Shown here piece by piece: positions 8,965 through 17,615 of a DNA stretch of 64,000 bases. The translations under genes were made by a program, and so were the position numbers. This DNA comes from Prevotella sp. UBA2711. Lineage in GTDB: Bacteria > Bacteroidota > Bacteroidia > Bacteroidales > Bacteroidaceae. Below the pieces are notes generated by a model, which ran no database searches, was not told the DNA's origin, and saw nothing but the letters and a program-made list of their open reading frames with translations. Location of the stretch: NCBI GenBank assembly GCA_002354095.1, contig DEKX01000005.1, forward strand, positions 1 through 64,000. Reading direction: 5' to 3'. Within the stretch, counting starts at the first letter, position 1; each line of letters starts with the position of its first letter.

Positions 8965-9171
8965 ATGGACTGGAAAAAATTCTGGGCACCTATGCGCCAA
9001 GAAATGAGGAAAGACCAGATGTGGCCTGCCATTATCGCATCTTTTGGCATTATTCCTTCAAATTATTTTGCCAAAGAGATACCTAGTATTTGGGTAAGTT
9101 GGGGGCTTCTTTTAATCTGGTTTGGTATTGTCTATTTCTTTTATTTAGTATATCTATACTTTAAAAAATAA
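8965..9171 (+). CDS. Small membrane protein, unknown
   Basis: A 68-residue protein that I do not recognise. A tryptophan-rich, charged N-terminus (MDWKKFWAPMRQEMRK) precedes one or two hydrophobic stretches, at about 22-32 and 42-66, ending FYLVYLYFKK. It is packed between prfA (11 bases) and pyrF (2 bases), which supports a real co-transcribed gene. It probably lies in the inner membrane. Confidence 0.7.
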   Translation: MDWKKFWAPMRQEMRKDQMWPAIIASFGIIPSNYFAKEIPSIWVSWGLLLIWFGIVYFFYLVYLYFKK

Positions 9172-9173
9172 TT

Positions 9174-10028
9174 ATGAATAGAAAAGAACTTATACAACAA
9201 ATCAAGGAGAAGCAGTCGTTTCTCTGCGTAGGTCTGGATACAGACATCAACAAGATTCCTCAGTGCATCATTGATGAAGCTAAGGCAAAGGATGGTGATG
9301 ATTATATTTTCAGAGCCCTTTGCGAGTTTAACGCTCTTATTATCGATGCAACAGCTCCCTATTGTGTAGCCTACAAGCCAAACCTGGCTTTCTACGAGGC
9401 GTATGGTGTTGATGGCATTCTGGCTTTCGAAGCCACCGTCGATTATCTGAAAGAAGAATATCCCAACCACTTCATCATTGCCGATGCCAAACGTGGGGAT
9501 ATTGGCAACACTTCGAAGATGTATGCCAAGACATTCTTTGAGGAGTATGATGTCGATGCACTGACCGTTGCTCCCTATATGGGTGAGGATTCGGTCACTC
9601 CTTTCCTCGGTTATGACGATAAGTGGGTCATCCTGTTGGCGCTGACTTCCAACAAAGGCTCTTACGATTTCCAGTTGACAGAGGATAAAGATGGCGAGCG
9701 TCTGTTTGAGAAGGTGCTGAAGAAATCGCAGGAATGGGGTAACGACGAAAACATGATGTATGTCGTTGGTGCTACCCAGGGACAGATGTTTGAGGATATC
9801 CGTAAGGTTGCCCCCAACCATTTCCTGTTAGTTCCAGGCGTTGGAGCCCAAGGTGGTTCGCTTCAGGAAGTCTGCAAATACGGTATGACGAAAGACTGCG
9901 GACTGCTGGTTAATTCTTCTCGCGGCATCATCTATGCCAGCAATGGTGAAGACTTTGCAGAAGTTGCTGCTCAGAAAGCCAAGGAATTGCAAGAGCAGAT
10001 GGCTGAAGAAATAAAAAACAGAATGTAA
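9174..10028 (+). CDS. pyrF: Orotidine 5'-phosphate decarboxylase
   Basis: Converts OMP to UMP in pyrimidine synthesis. The 284-residue protein is of the longer type 2 form. FLCVGLDTDINKIP lies near 17-30 and the catalytic DAKRGDIGNTSKMY at 104-117; VPGVGAQGG and NSSRGIIY form the phosphate-binding C-terminus. The start is 2 bases after the small membrane protein gene. It faces mtgA tail to tail. Confidence 0.93.
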   Translation: MNRKELIQQIKEKQSFLCVGLDTDINKIPQCIIDEAKAKDGDDYIFRALCEFNALIIDATAPYCVAYKPNLAFYEAYGVDGILAFEATVDYLKEEYPNHFIIADAKRGDIGNTSKMYAKTFFEEYDVDALTVAPYMGEDSVTPFLGYDDKWVILLALTSNKGSYDFQLTEDKDGERLFEKVLKKSQEWGNDENMMYVVGATQGQMFEDIRKVAPNHFLLVPGVGAQGGSLQEVCKYGMTKDCGLLVNSSRGIIYASNGEDFAEVAAQKAKELQEQMAEEIKNRM

Positions 10029-10049
10029 TAAGGTAAGAAGTAATACTTT

Positions 10050-10742
10050 TTACTCCAACGGTTTTACGAAGCGCATCTCACGAAGGATGCGCTTTTGTCT
10101 TTTCAGCACATAACTACTCGGACGTGCTGAATTAAACTTTCTGGGATTGGGCAGGGTTGCTGCAATCAGTGCACACTGGGCTTTGGTGAGTTTGGAGGCT
10201 GTCGTTTGGAAATGCCATTCAGCCACAGCATCAGCTCCATAGATACCCTCCCCCATTTCTATCGAGTTCAGATAGACTTCCATGATGCGCTGTTTGGACC
10301 ACATCAATTCTATCAATACCGTAAAATATACCTCAAAGCCCTTGCGTACCCAAGAACGACCAGGCCACAGGAAAACATTCTTGGCTGTCTGCTGACTGAT
10401 GGTCGAAGCTCCTAATTTACGTTTCTCGGGATGTTTTATATTTCGGATAGCAGCATGCTCTATGGCTTTATAATCAAAACCGTGATGTTCCAGGAAACGT
10501 GCATCTTCACTGCCCATGACAGCAAGGGAGAGTGAAGGAGATATCTCCTCGTAAGGCACCCAGTGATGATGAAGCGTCAGTTCCCTACCCTCTGATATCT
10601 GTTCACCCAAACGGATAAACATCAATGGAGTGAACCATACCGGCACCCAACGCAAGACTATAACAGAAAGGATAGTGGAGGCGAAAAATGCCACCACTAT
10701 CCACAAAAGAAATCTCTTAATCTTATGCAGTAACGCTTTCAT
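10050..10742 (-). CDS. mtgA: Monofunctional peptidoglycan glycosyltransferase
   Basis: A GT51 enzyme that polymerises lipid II into glycan strands at the periplasmic face. The 230-residue protein has a membrane anchor at about 11-31, catalytic SEDARFLEHHGFD with E79, GASTISQQTAKN at 111-122 and YLNSIEMGEGIYGA at 157-170. There is no transpeptidase domain. Its ATG directly abuts the stop codon of the OmpA-type lipoprotein gene upstream, so the two envelope genes form one transcript. Confidence 0.93.
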   Translation of the reverse strand: MKALLHKIKRFLLWIVVAFFASTILSVIVLRWVPVWFTPLMFIRLGEQISEGRELTLHHHWVPYEEISPSLSLAVMGSEDARFLEHHGFDYKAIEHAAIRNIKHPEKRKLGASTISQQTAKNVFLWPGRSWVRKGFEVYFTVLIELMWSKQRIMEVYLNSIEMGEGIYGADAVAEWHFQTTASKLTKAQCALIAATLPNPRKFNSARPSSYVLKRQKRILREMRFVKPLE

Positions 10743-11411
10743 TTACTGCAATGTACCAGCTTCAGCCTTCTGGATCATCTCCTTGCTGGCATACATGTAA
10801 ACCTCTACACGACGGTTCTGCTGACGTCCGGCAGCTGTTGAGTTGTCGGCAACAGGATTGGTAGAACCCTGACCCTCTACACTCTTAATCTGCTTGCCCT
10901 GAACACCGCAAGAACGGAGATAGCTGCTCACACTATTAGCACGGTTTACTGACAGAGGCTGGTTGATAGCGTCAGTACCAGTGTTGTCAGTATGACCGAT
11001 AATAGCTACGTCACAATCCTGGTTAGAATTAAGAACGCGAGCAAACTCAGCCAGAGAATTCTTAGCACTGGTGCTGAGGTCAGCCTTACCAGTAGCAAAC
11101 AGGATACCAGAATCGAAAGTTACCTTTACGGCATCCAGACCATTGGTGTCCTTCACGGTCTCTACCTGAGCATTCTCTACCTGCTGAGCAGCCTTCTTAG
11201 CCTTATCCATCTTCTTACCGATAATAGCACCAGCACCTGCACCTACTGCACCGCCTACTGCTACACCTACAGCAGTGTTACCTGCAATAGCACCGATAAT
11301 ACCACCTAACAAGGCACCGCCACCGGCACCGATACCTGCACCCTTCTGGGTGTTGTTACATGCGAAGAGCATTCCAACGCAGAGTAACAGAGAAATAATT
11401 TTTGTCTTCAT
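10743..11411 (-). CDS. OmpA-type lipoprotein with glycine zipper
   Basis: A 222-residue outer-membrane lipoprotein. The signal peptide ends in a lipobox with C18 (LFAC). Residues 24-62 are a glycine-zipper stretch, about 68-88 a Lys/Ala/Gln helix, and about 105-210 an OmpA peptidoglycan-binding domain with IIGHTDNTGTD and RQQNRRVEVYM. It probably tethers the outer membrane to peptidoglycan, which fits its pairing with mtgA. Confidence 0.9.
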   Translation of the reverse strand: MKTKIISLLLCVGMLFACNNTQKGAGIGAGGGALLGGIIGAIAGNTAVGVAVGGAVGAGAGAIIGKKMDKAKKAAQQVENAQVETVKDTNGLDAVKVTFDSGILFATGKADLSTSAKNSLAEFARVLNSNQDCDVAIIGHTDNTGTDAINQPLSVNRANSVSSYLRSCGVQGKQIKSVEGQGSTNPVADNSTAAGRQQNRRVEVYMYASKEMIQKAEAGTLQ

Positions 11412-11447
11412 ATCTACATTTCATTTAAAAATGATAATAATTTGTGG

Positions 11448-11455
11448 CAAAGATA
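11448..11455 (-). promoter_or_regulatory. -7 element for OmpA-lipoprotein/mtgA
   Basis: CAAAGATA on the + strand reads TATCTTTG on the minus strand, a consensus -7 element about 37 bases before the lipoprotein start. I do not see a good -33 partner. Confidence 0.5.
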
Positions 11456-11478
11456 CAAAATAATTGATAATAATTTCG

Positions 11479-11486
11479 TAATTTTG
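11479..11486 (+). promoter_or_regulatory. -7 element for proS
   Basis: TAATTTTG, a consensus -7 element 29 bases before the proS start. No -33 TTTG at the right distance is evident. It is divergent from the OmpA-lipoprotein promoter across A/T-rich DNA. Confidence 0.55.
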
Positions 11487-11515
11487 CAGCAAATTTTGAA
11501 AAATATAAGATTTTT

Positions 11516-12997
11516 ATGGCAAAAGAACTCAAAGAAATGACTAAAAGAGCTGACAACTATAGTCAGTGGTATAACGATCTTGTGGTAAAGGCCGACCTTG
11601 CTGAGCAGTCTGCCGTACGCGGTTGTATGGTCATCAAGCCCTATGGTTATGCTATTTGGGAGAAGATGCAACAGCAACTTGACAAGATGTTTAAGGAAAC
11701 TGGTGCTCAGAACGCTTATTTCCCTTTGCTGATTCCAAAATCATTCCTCAGCCGTGAGGCCGAACATGTAGAAGGTTTCGCCAAGGAGTGTGCAGTGGTT
11801 ACTCACTACCGCTTGCGCGCTAAGGAAGACAAGAGTGGCGTAGAAGTTGACCCAACGGCAAAGTTGGAAGAGGAACTCATTGTACGCCCTACTTCTGAGA
11901 CCATTATCTGGAACACCTATAAAAACTGGATTCACTCTTGGCGCGATCTGCCCTTGATGTGCAATCAATGGTGTAACGTGATGCGTTGGGAAATGCGCAC
12001 CCGTCCTTTCCTCCGCACCTCCGAGTTCCTTTGGCAGGAGGGTCATACCGCCCATGCTACCAAAGAGGAAGCCGAGGCTGAAGCACAGAAGATGCTTGGC
12101 GTCTATGCCAAGTTTGCTGAAGAGTGGATGGCTGTTCCTGTACTGCAGGGTGTGAAGAGCGAGACGGAGCGTTTTGCCGGTGCTCTTGATACCTATACCA
12201 TCGAAGCCATGATGCAGGACGGTAAGGCGCTGCAGAGTGGTACCTCACACTTCCTCGGACAGAATTTTGCCAAGGCCTTCGAGGTTACTTATTTAAATAA
12301 GGAGAATAAACCAGAATACGTTTGGGCTACCTCTTGGGGCGTATCTACCCGACTCATCGGTGCCCTGATTATGACGCACTCGGATGACAACGGTTTGGTA
12401 TTACCTCCACGCTTGGCTCCTATCCAGGTGGTTATCATCCCTATCGCCAATAAACCCGAACAGCTGGAACAGGTCAATCAGGAAGTTACACCTATTATAA
12501 ATAAATTGCGCGAAAAGGGCATCAGTGTGAAGTTCGACGATACCGACAACAAGCGTCCAGGCTTCAAGTTTGCCGATTACGAATTGAAAGGTGTTCCTGT
12601 GCGTTTGGTCATCGGAGCTCGCGATTTAGAGAATGGCACCATCGAAGTGATGCGTCGCGATACTTTGGAAAAGGAAACCCGTCCACTGGAGGGTATTGCA
12701 GAATATGTAGAACAATTATTAGAGGATATTCAGAAGAACATCTTCGAGAAAGCCCGTAAATTCCGCGACGAGCACGTCTATGAATGCGATAACTACGAAG
12801 AGTTCAAGGAGCGTGTAAAGGACGGCGGATTCTTCCTCTGTCACTGGGATGGAACTGCCGAGACCGAGGCACAAATCAAGGAAGAGACACAAGCCACTAT
12901 CCGTTGCGTGCCTTTTGCCTACGAACAGACTCCTGGTGTTGACATGGTTAGTGGTAAACCCGCTAAACACCGTGTTATTATAGCCCGCAGCTATTAA
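11516..12997 (+). CDS. proS: Prolyl-tRNA synthetase
   Basis: Charges tRNA-Pro with proline. The 493-residue protein is of the short archaeal/eukaryal type without the bacterial editing insert. Class II motifs include LIVRPTSETIIW, MRWEMRTRPFLRTSEFLWQE with HTAH, and the C-terminal anticodon and zinc-type extension ending in Tyr. It is monocistronic, between its own -7 element and a strong hairpin at 13021. Confidence 0.95.
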   Translation: MAKELKEMTKRADNYSQWYNDLVVKADLAEQSAVRGCMVIKPYGYAIWEKMQQQLDKMFKETGAQNAYFPLLIPKSFLSREAEHVEGFAKECAVVTHYRLRAKEDKSGVEVDPTAKLEEELIVRPTSETIIWNTYKNWIHSWRDLPLMCNQWCNVMRWEMRTRPFLRTSEFLWQEGHTAHATKEEAEAEAQKMLGVYAKFAEEWMAVPVLQGVKSETERFAGALDTYTIEAMMQDGKALQSGTSHFLGQNFAKAFEVTYLNKENKPEYVWATSWGVSTRLIGALIMTHSDDNGLVLPPRLAPIQVVIIPIANKPEQLEQVNQEVTPIINKLREKGISVKFDDTDNKRPGFKFADYELKGVPVRLVIGARDLENGTIEVMRRDTLEKETRPLEGIAEYVEQLLEDIQKNIFEKARKFRDEHVYECDNYEEFKERVKDGGFFLCHWDGTAETEAQIKEETQATIRCVPFAYEQTPGVDMVSGKPAKHRVIIARSY

Positions 12998-13020
12998 TAT
13001 TTTGCATAAAATCAATGATT

Positions 13021-13075
13021 TACGAAAACTTTCGCCCAAAACATTTTGTGATGAGCGAAAGTTTTTGTAATTTTG
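13021..13075 (+). promoter_or_regulatory. proS terminator hairpin containing the rpsA promoter
   Basis: Bases 13021-13035 pair with 13055-13069 (15 pairs, one G-U), leaving a 19-base loop. The -33 TTTG of rpsA (13045-13048) lies in the loop. The -7 TAATTTTG (13068-13075) begins in the right arm; the spacer is 19 bases. The hairpin followed by T-rich sequence can end proS transcripts, and the same bases start rpsA. Confidence 0.75.
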
Positions 13076-13083
13076 CAGCCGAT

Positions 13084-13129
13084 TTGCGGTTTTATGCCGC
13101 AATATAGTTCACATAAAGTCTAACTTTAT
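13084..13129 (+). promoter_or_regulatory. Structured 5' leader of rpsA
   Basis: Two perfect hairpins lie in the leader. TTGCGG at 13084-13089 pairs with CCGCAA at 13097-13102 (7-base loop), and ATAAAGT at 13113-13119 pairs with ACTTTAT at 13123-13129 (3-base loop). E. coli S1 represses its own structured leader; a similar role here is inference. Confidence 0.5.
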
Positions 13130-13153
13130 TAATTTTACAAACAAATTTAAATT

Positions 13154-14938
13154 ATGTCAGAATTAACAAAGAACGTCCAGCCATTGAACGACTTCAATTG
13201 GGAAGAGTTTGAAAATGGTATGGTAGCCAACGTCAGCAAGGAAGAACTTGACAAGGCGTATGATGAAACACTGAACAAAGTAAGTGAGCATCAGGTTGTC
13301 GATGGTACTGTTATCAGCGTCGACAAGAAAGAGGTAGTCGTAAGCATCGGCTACAAGAGCGATGGTATTATCCCCGCTTCTGAATTCCGTTACAACCCCG
13401 ACCTGAAGGTTGGTGATACCGTTGAGGTTTATGTAGAGAATGCAGAGGATAAGAAGGGACAACTCGTTCTCTCACACAAGAAGGCTCGTCTCTCTAAGAG
13501 CTGGGATCGTGTTAACGCAGCTCTCGACAACGAGGAAATCGTTCAGGGTTACATCAAGTGCCGCACGAAGGGCGGTATGATTGTTGACGTATTTGGCATT
13601 GAGGCCTTCTTGCCTGGTAGCCAGATTGACGTTCACCCCATACGCGACTACGACCAGTTCGTAGGCACCACCATGGACTTCAAGATTGTGAAGATCAATC
13701 AGGAGTTCCGCAATGTAGTAGTTTCTCACAAGGCTCTTATCGAAGCTGAGTTGGAAGCACAGAAGAAAGAAATCATCGGCAAGCTTGAGAAGGGTCAGAT
13801 TCTCGAAGGTACTGTTAAGAACATCACTTCTTACGGTGTATTCGTTGACCTCGGCGGTGTTGACGGACTCATCCATATCACCGACCTTTCTTGGGGCCGC
13901 GTAGACGATCCTCATAAGGTAGTTGAGCTCGACCAGAAGATCAATGTTGTTATTCTCGACTTCGACGACGAGAAGAAGCGCATTGCCCTCGGTCTGAAGC
14001 AGCTCACTCCACATCCTTGGGATGCTTTGGATGCCAACCTGAAGGTAGGCGACCACGTAACTGGTAAGGTTGTTGTTATTGCCGACTATGGTGCATTTGT
14101 TGAGATTCAGCCAGGTGTTGAGGGTCTCATCCACGTTTCTGAGATGTCATGGAGCCAGCATCTGCGTTCAGCTCAGGAGTTCCTGAAGGTTGGCGACGAG
14201 GTAGAGGCTGTAGTTTTGACTCTCGATCGCGACGAGCGCAAGATGTCTCTGGGTATCAAGCAGTTGAAGGAAGACCCATGGGAGGCTATCGAAGTGAAAT
14301 ATCCTGTTGGAAGCAAGCATACTGCTAAGGTTCGCAACTTCACCAACTTCGGTGTATTTGTTGAATTGGAAGAAGGTGTTGACGGTCTGATTCACATCAG
14401 CGACCTCTCTTGGACTAAGAAGGTTAAGCATCCTTCTGAGTTCACTCAGGTTGGTGCAGAGATTGATGTTATCGTTCTCGACATCGACAAGGAGAACCGT
14501 CGTCTGTCTCTTGGCCACAAGCAGCTTGAGGATAATCCTTGGGATGTATTCGAGGCTAAGTACACTGTTGGTTCTATCCACGAGGGTAAGATTATCGAGT
14601 TGCTCGAGAAGGGTGCTGTTGTATCACTCGACAAGGATGTTGAGGGCTTCGCTACTCCAAAGCACCTCGTGAAGGAAGATGGTTCACAGGCTCAGCTTGG
14701 TGAGACTCTGCCATTCAAGGTTATCGAGTTCAACAAGGATTCTAAGCGTATCATCCTCTCTCACAGCCGTACCTTTGAGGATCCTCAGCGTGAGGAGAAG
14801 AAGGCAGCTGCTAAGAAGACACGCGCTGCTAAGAAGGACGAAGCTCCAAAGATTGAGAATGTTGCAGCCAGCACAACACTGGGTGACCTCGACGTTCTTG
14901 CAAATCTGAAGGCACAAATGGAAAAGGGTGAGGAATAA
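13154..14938 (+). CDS. rpsA: 30S ribosomal protein S1
   Basis: S1 binds mRNA on the small subunit. The 594-residue protein has six S1/OB repeats; repeats 3-5 are the most regular, each containing a version of YGVFVDL..GVDGLIHISDLSW followed by LGLKQL...PW. The last ~50 residues are Lys/Ala-rich. A structured leader precedes it and a strong hairpin follows. In Bacteroidetes S1 has to work largely without Shine-Dalgarno pairing, which makes its leader of interest. Confidence 0.95.
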   Translation: MSELTKNVQPLNDFNWEEFENGMVANVSKEELDKAYDETLNKVSEHQVVDGTVISVDKKEVVVSIGYKSDGIIPASEFRYNPDLKVGDTVEVYVENAEDKKGQLVLSHKKARLSKSWDRVNAALDNEEIVQGYIKCRTKGGMIVDVFGIEAFLPGSQIDVHPIRDYDQFVGTTMDFKIVKINQEFRNVVVSHKALIEAELEAQKKEIIGKLEKGQILEGTVKNITSYGVFVDLGGVDGLIHITDLSWGRVDDPHKVVELDQKINVVILDFDDEKKRIALGLKQLTPHPWDALDANLKVGDHVTGKVVVIADYGAFVEIQPGVEGLIHVSEMSWSQHLRSAQEFLKVGDEVEAVVLTLDRDERKMSLGIKQLKEDPWEAIEVKYPVGSKHTAKVRNFTNFGVFVELEEGVDGLIHISDLSWTKKVKHPSEFTQVGAEIDVIVLDIDKENRRLSLGHKQLEDNPWDVFEAKYTVGSIHEGKIIELLEKGAVVSLDKDVEGFATPKHLVKEDGSQAQLGETLPFKVIEFNKDSKRIILSHSRTFEDPQREEKKAAAKKTRAAKKDEAPKIENVAASTTLGDLDVLANLKAQMEKGEE

Positions 14939-14965
14939 TCCCCCACTCTTTCCACCTATATAATA

Positions 14966-15000
14966 TAGGGCTGCATCCGAAAGAATGCAGCCCTAATTAT
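14966..15000 (+). terminator. rpsA terminator, shared with convergent DUF3127 gene
   Basis: TAGGGCTGCAT (14966-14976) pairs perfectly with ATGCAGCCCTA (14985-14995) around an 8-base loop. It is followed by ATTATTTG, so it is stem-strong but only moderately T-rich. It lies between two convergent genes and may serve both. Confidence 0.75.
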
Positions 15001-15018
15001 TTGCCCTAAAATTTAATC

Positions 15019-15420
15019 TTAAAAGGGAAGGTCGTCGGTGCTACCGTCACCAGCGGGTTCTTGTGCAGGAGGGAATGGAGCCTCTGCAGACTGTGGTGGG
15101 AATGGAGTAGCCTGAGGTGCTGCCTGAGGAGCAGCAGCAGGAGCTACAGCGCCACGAGTCACGTTATAGGCACGGATTTCATTAAACCAACGTCCATTAT
15201 ACTCATGGGCATCAATATCAAAACTAACAGTTACATCTTCACCATTTTGGATGTTAAACTGTTTGATACGATCCTCTCCGAATATACGAAACACACACTT
15301 ACGTGGGTATTGCCCAGGTACTTCAATCACATATTCCTGCGACATCCAAGGATTACCTGTGCGTGATGATACACCACTGTTAGCCGGTAAGACGGCAATA
15401 ATTTTTCCTGTTAATTCCAT
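15019..15420 (-). CDS. DUF3127 family protein
   Basis: A 133-residue Bacteroidetes protein with an OB-like N-terminal domain (1-95: MELTGKIIAVLPA, YVIEVPGQYPRKCVFRIFGEDRI, VSFDIDAHEYNGRWFNEI). A Pro/Ala/Gln-rich low-complexity tail ends in DDLPF, resembling the acidic tip of single-stranded-DNA-binding proteins. The function is unknown; the tail and its place divergent to dnaN suggest, as inference only, a link to DNA transactions. Confidence 0.85.
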   Translation of the reverse strand: MELTGKIIAVLPANSGVSSRTGNPWMSQEYVIEVPGQYPRKCVFRIFGEDRIKQFNIQNGEDVTVSFDIDAHEYNGRWFNEIRAYNVTRGAVAPAAAPQAAPQATPFPPQSAEAPFPPAQEPAGDGSTDDLPF

Positions 15421-15512
15421 AATAATTTATACGTTATAATATGTTGATTTTACGTTTCAGATTGCGAAATTACGAAAAATACTTTTAATTTGAGAATATT
15501 TTACGGAATATT

Positions 15513-15544
15513 TTTGCATTTGACCAAGTATTTTTGTATTTTTG
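15513..15544 (+). promoter_or_regulatory. dnaN promoter with nested -7 copies
   Basis: Three TAnnTTTG matches lie at 15509, 15529 and 15537 (all TATTTTTG). The TTTG of the first (15513-15516) stands exactly 20 bases before the third and can act as its -33 box. dnaN starts 41 bases after the last one. Confidence 0.6.
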
Positions 15545-15585
15545 TGGTCAATTTACAGGACTTAAAATAATTAAATAAAATACTC

Positions 15586-16710
15586 ATGAGATTTACAGTA
15601 TCAAGCACTGCGCTCAGCAGCAAACTCAATGCTCTATCAAGAGTCATTAACAGCAAGAATTCCTTGCCTATCTTAGCAGATTTTCTGTTCGACATCCAAG
15701 ACAATGTTCTTTATCTTACTGCATCCGACAGTGAGAATGTGATGAAGACACAAATCGAATTAACAGAGAGCGACGACAATGTTCGATTTGCCATTGGTAA
15801 CCACGACCTGCTTGAGGCAGTCAAAGGTTTTTCTGAGCAGCCAATCACATTCGATGTTAATTTGCAAGAGAATATCGCTAAAATCAATTATCAAAACGGT
15901 TTATTCTCACTGCCTATTGAGAACGCTGATGAATACCCACAGCCTCAGTCGGTAGCCGACAATGCCAATGTTATTACCATTTCCAGTAACATCTTGTCTG
16001 AGAATCTTAACCGCACACTTTTCGCCACAGCTCAAGACGAACTTCGTCCTGTGATGAATGGTGTCTATTTCGACCTGACTCCTGAATGCCTCGCCATTGT
16101 GGCTTCTGATGGACACAAACTGGTTCGCAACAAAATCTTTACGATTCATAGTGACCAGCCCGCATCATTTGTGTTACCCAAGAAGCCTGCGGCTTTGCTG
16201 AAGAATCTTCTGCAAAAGGATGGTGGTGATGTAGAAATTCGTTTTGACGAGCGCAATGCTCGCATTAGCTATGGCGATGGTGAGATTATCTGTCGCCTCA
16301 TTGAGGGACGCTACCCCAACTACAACTCGGTAGTTCCACAGAACAATCCCAATATCCTGACGATTGACCGTGTAGGACTCTTGTCAGCCCTCCGTCGTGT
16401 TCAGCCATTTGCCAACGACTCCAGCAATTTGATTCGTTTCCATGTCGAAAATGGTATGCTACAGTTGGATGCACAAGACTTTGATTTCTCAAAGACGGCT
16501 ACCGAACGGATTTCATGCGACTACAATGGAACAGCTATGAGCATTGGTTTTAAAGGTGCTTCGTTTATCGAAATTCTGAGCAACTTCGATTGTGCTGAAG
16601 TCATTGTCAAGTTGGCTGACCCCAGTCGTGCCGGACTTGTTCTGCCCTCAGAACAGCCAGAGAACCAGGATGTGCTGATGTTGATGATGCCTATGCTTCT
16701 CAACGACTGA
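15586..16710 (+). CDS. dnaN: DNA polymerase III beta sliding clamp
   Basis: The clamp encircles DNA and tethers the polymerase. The 374-residue protein has three clamp domains; MRFTVSSTALSSKLNALSRV, RPVMNGVYFDL and SDGHKLVR are visible, and it ends in an MMMPMLLND-type C-terminus. It is not next to dnaA here. The following gene is an epsilon-like exonuclease, so replication functions are grouped. Confidence 0.95.
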   Translation: MRFTVSSTALSSKLNALSRVINSKNSLPILADFLFDIQDNVLYLTASDSENVMKTQIELTESDDNVRFAIGNHDLLEAVKGFSEQPITFDVNLQENIAKINYQNGLFSLPIENADEYPQPQSVADNANVITISSNILSENLNRTLFATAQDELRPVMNGVYFDLTPECLAIVASDGHKLVRNKIFTIHSDQPASFVLPKKPAALLKNLLQKDGGDVEIRFDERNARISYGDGEIICRLIEGRYPNYNSVVPQNNPNILTIDRVGLLSALRRVQPFANDSSNLIRFHVENGMLQLDAQDFDFSKTATERISCDYNGTAMSIGFKGASFIEILSNFDCAEVIVKLADPSRAGLVLPSEQPENQDVLMLMMPMLLND

Positions 16711-16751
16711 TTTCAATCAGTGCATGAACACCGTTTTTTATCATTTAAGTT

Positions 16752-17609
16752 ATGAAACTGAAATTACAGAGACCTCTTGTAATATTTGATTTGGAGACCA
16801 CGGGCCTTGACTTAGTCAAGGACCGTGTCATTCAAATATCCTTTATCAAAGTTTTTCCTGACGGACGCGAAGAGCGTGGCAACTACCTGATTAATCCCGA
16901 GAAGCCTATTCCCGAGATGGTAGAGCAACTGACAGGAATCACCAACGATGATGTGAAGGATAAACCTACCTTTAAGCAAATGTCTCAACAGCTGAATCAA
17001 GTGTTCAGTGGCAGTGATATTGCAGGCTATAATTCCAATAATTTTGATGTTCCCCTACTCGCTGAAGAGTTTCTGCGTGCTGGCATTGATTTTGACTTCT
17101 CGAAAGCCCGTCTGATTGATGCTTGTGCTATTTTCAGAAAGATGGAACGTCGTAATCTGGCAGCTGCCTACAAATTCTACTGTGGACGTAAGATGGAGGA
17201 AGATTTCACAGCCCACCGTGCTGACGAAGATACGGAAGCCACTTATCGTGTGCTGCAAGGACAATTGGACATGTACACTCCAGAACGTCAGGAAGAAGAA
17301 GATCGCATTCTGCAGAATGACGTTCAATTCCTGGCTGATTTCTCGAAATCCAATAATAATATTGATTTCGCTGGTCGCATCATCATGGGCGACTTGCTTG
17401 ACAGAACAGGACATGCAGTACTTGACAAAGATGGTAATCCTGTCAAAACAGAACTCTTCAACTTTGGAAAGTACAAGGGACAACCTGTGGCTCAGGTGTT
17501 GCGCAACGACCCTGGCTACTATAGTTGGATCCTCAATGGCGATTTTACCTATAATACAAAACAAGTACTCACGCGCATACGCTTGCGTGAGAGTCAAATG
17601 AACAGATAA
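16752..17609 (+). CDS. DnaQ-like 3'-5' exonuclease
   Basis: A 285-residue DEDDh exonuclease, probably the proofreading or a repair exonuclease. ExoI FDLETTGLD has D13 and E15, ExoII NSNNFDVPLL has D99, and ExoIII HRADED has H155 and D160. The C-terminal ~60 residues (FNFGKYKGQPVAQVL...PGYYSWIL) form a separate small domain seen on other Bacteroidetes exonucleases. The place directly after dnaN supports a role with the polymerase III clamp. Confidence 0.88.
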   Translation: MKLKLQRPLVIFDLETTGLDLVKDRVIQISFIKVFPDGREERGNYLINPEKPIPEMVEQLTGITNDDVKDKPTFKQMSQQLNQVFSGSDIAGYNSNNFDVPLLAEEFLRAGIDFDFSKARLIDACAIFRKMERRNLAAAYKFYCGRKMEEDFTAHRADEDTEATYRVLQGQLDMYTPERQEEEDRILQNDVQFLADFSKSNNNIDFAGRIIMGDLLDRTGHAVLDKDGNPVKTELFNFGKYKGQPVAQVLRNDPGYYSWILNGDFTYNTKQVLTRIRLRESQMNR

Positions 17610-17615
17610 ACTCCT

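Noticed and set aside
15421..15585. Replication origin next to dnaN
   Set aside because: There is no dnaA, no cluster of DnaA boxes and the neighbours are ordinary genes; dnaN alone is not evidence for oriC.
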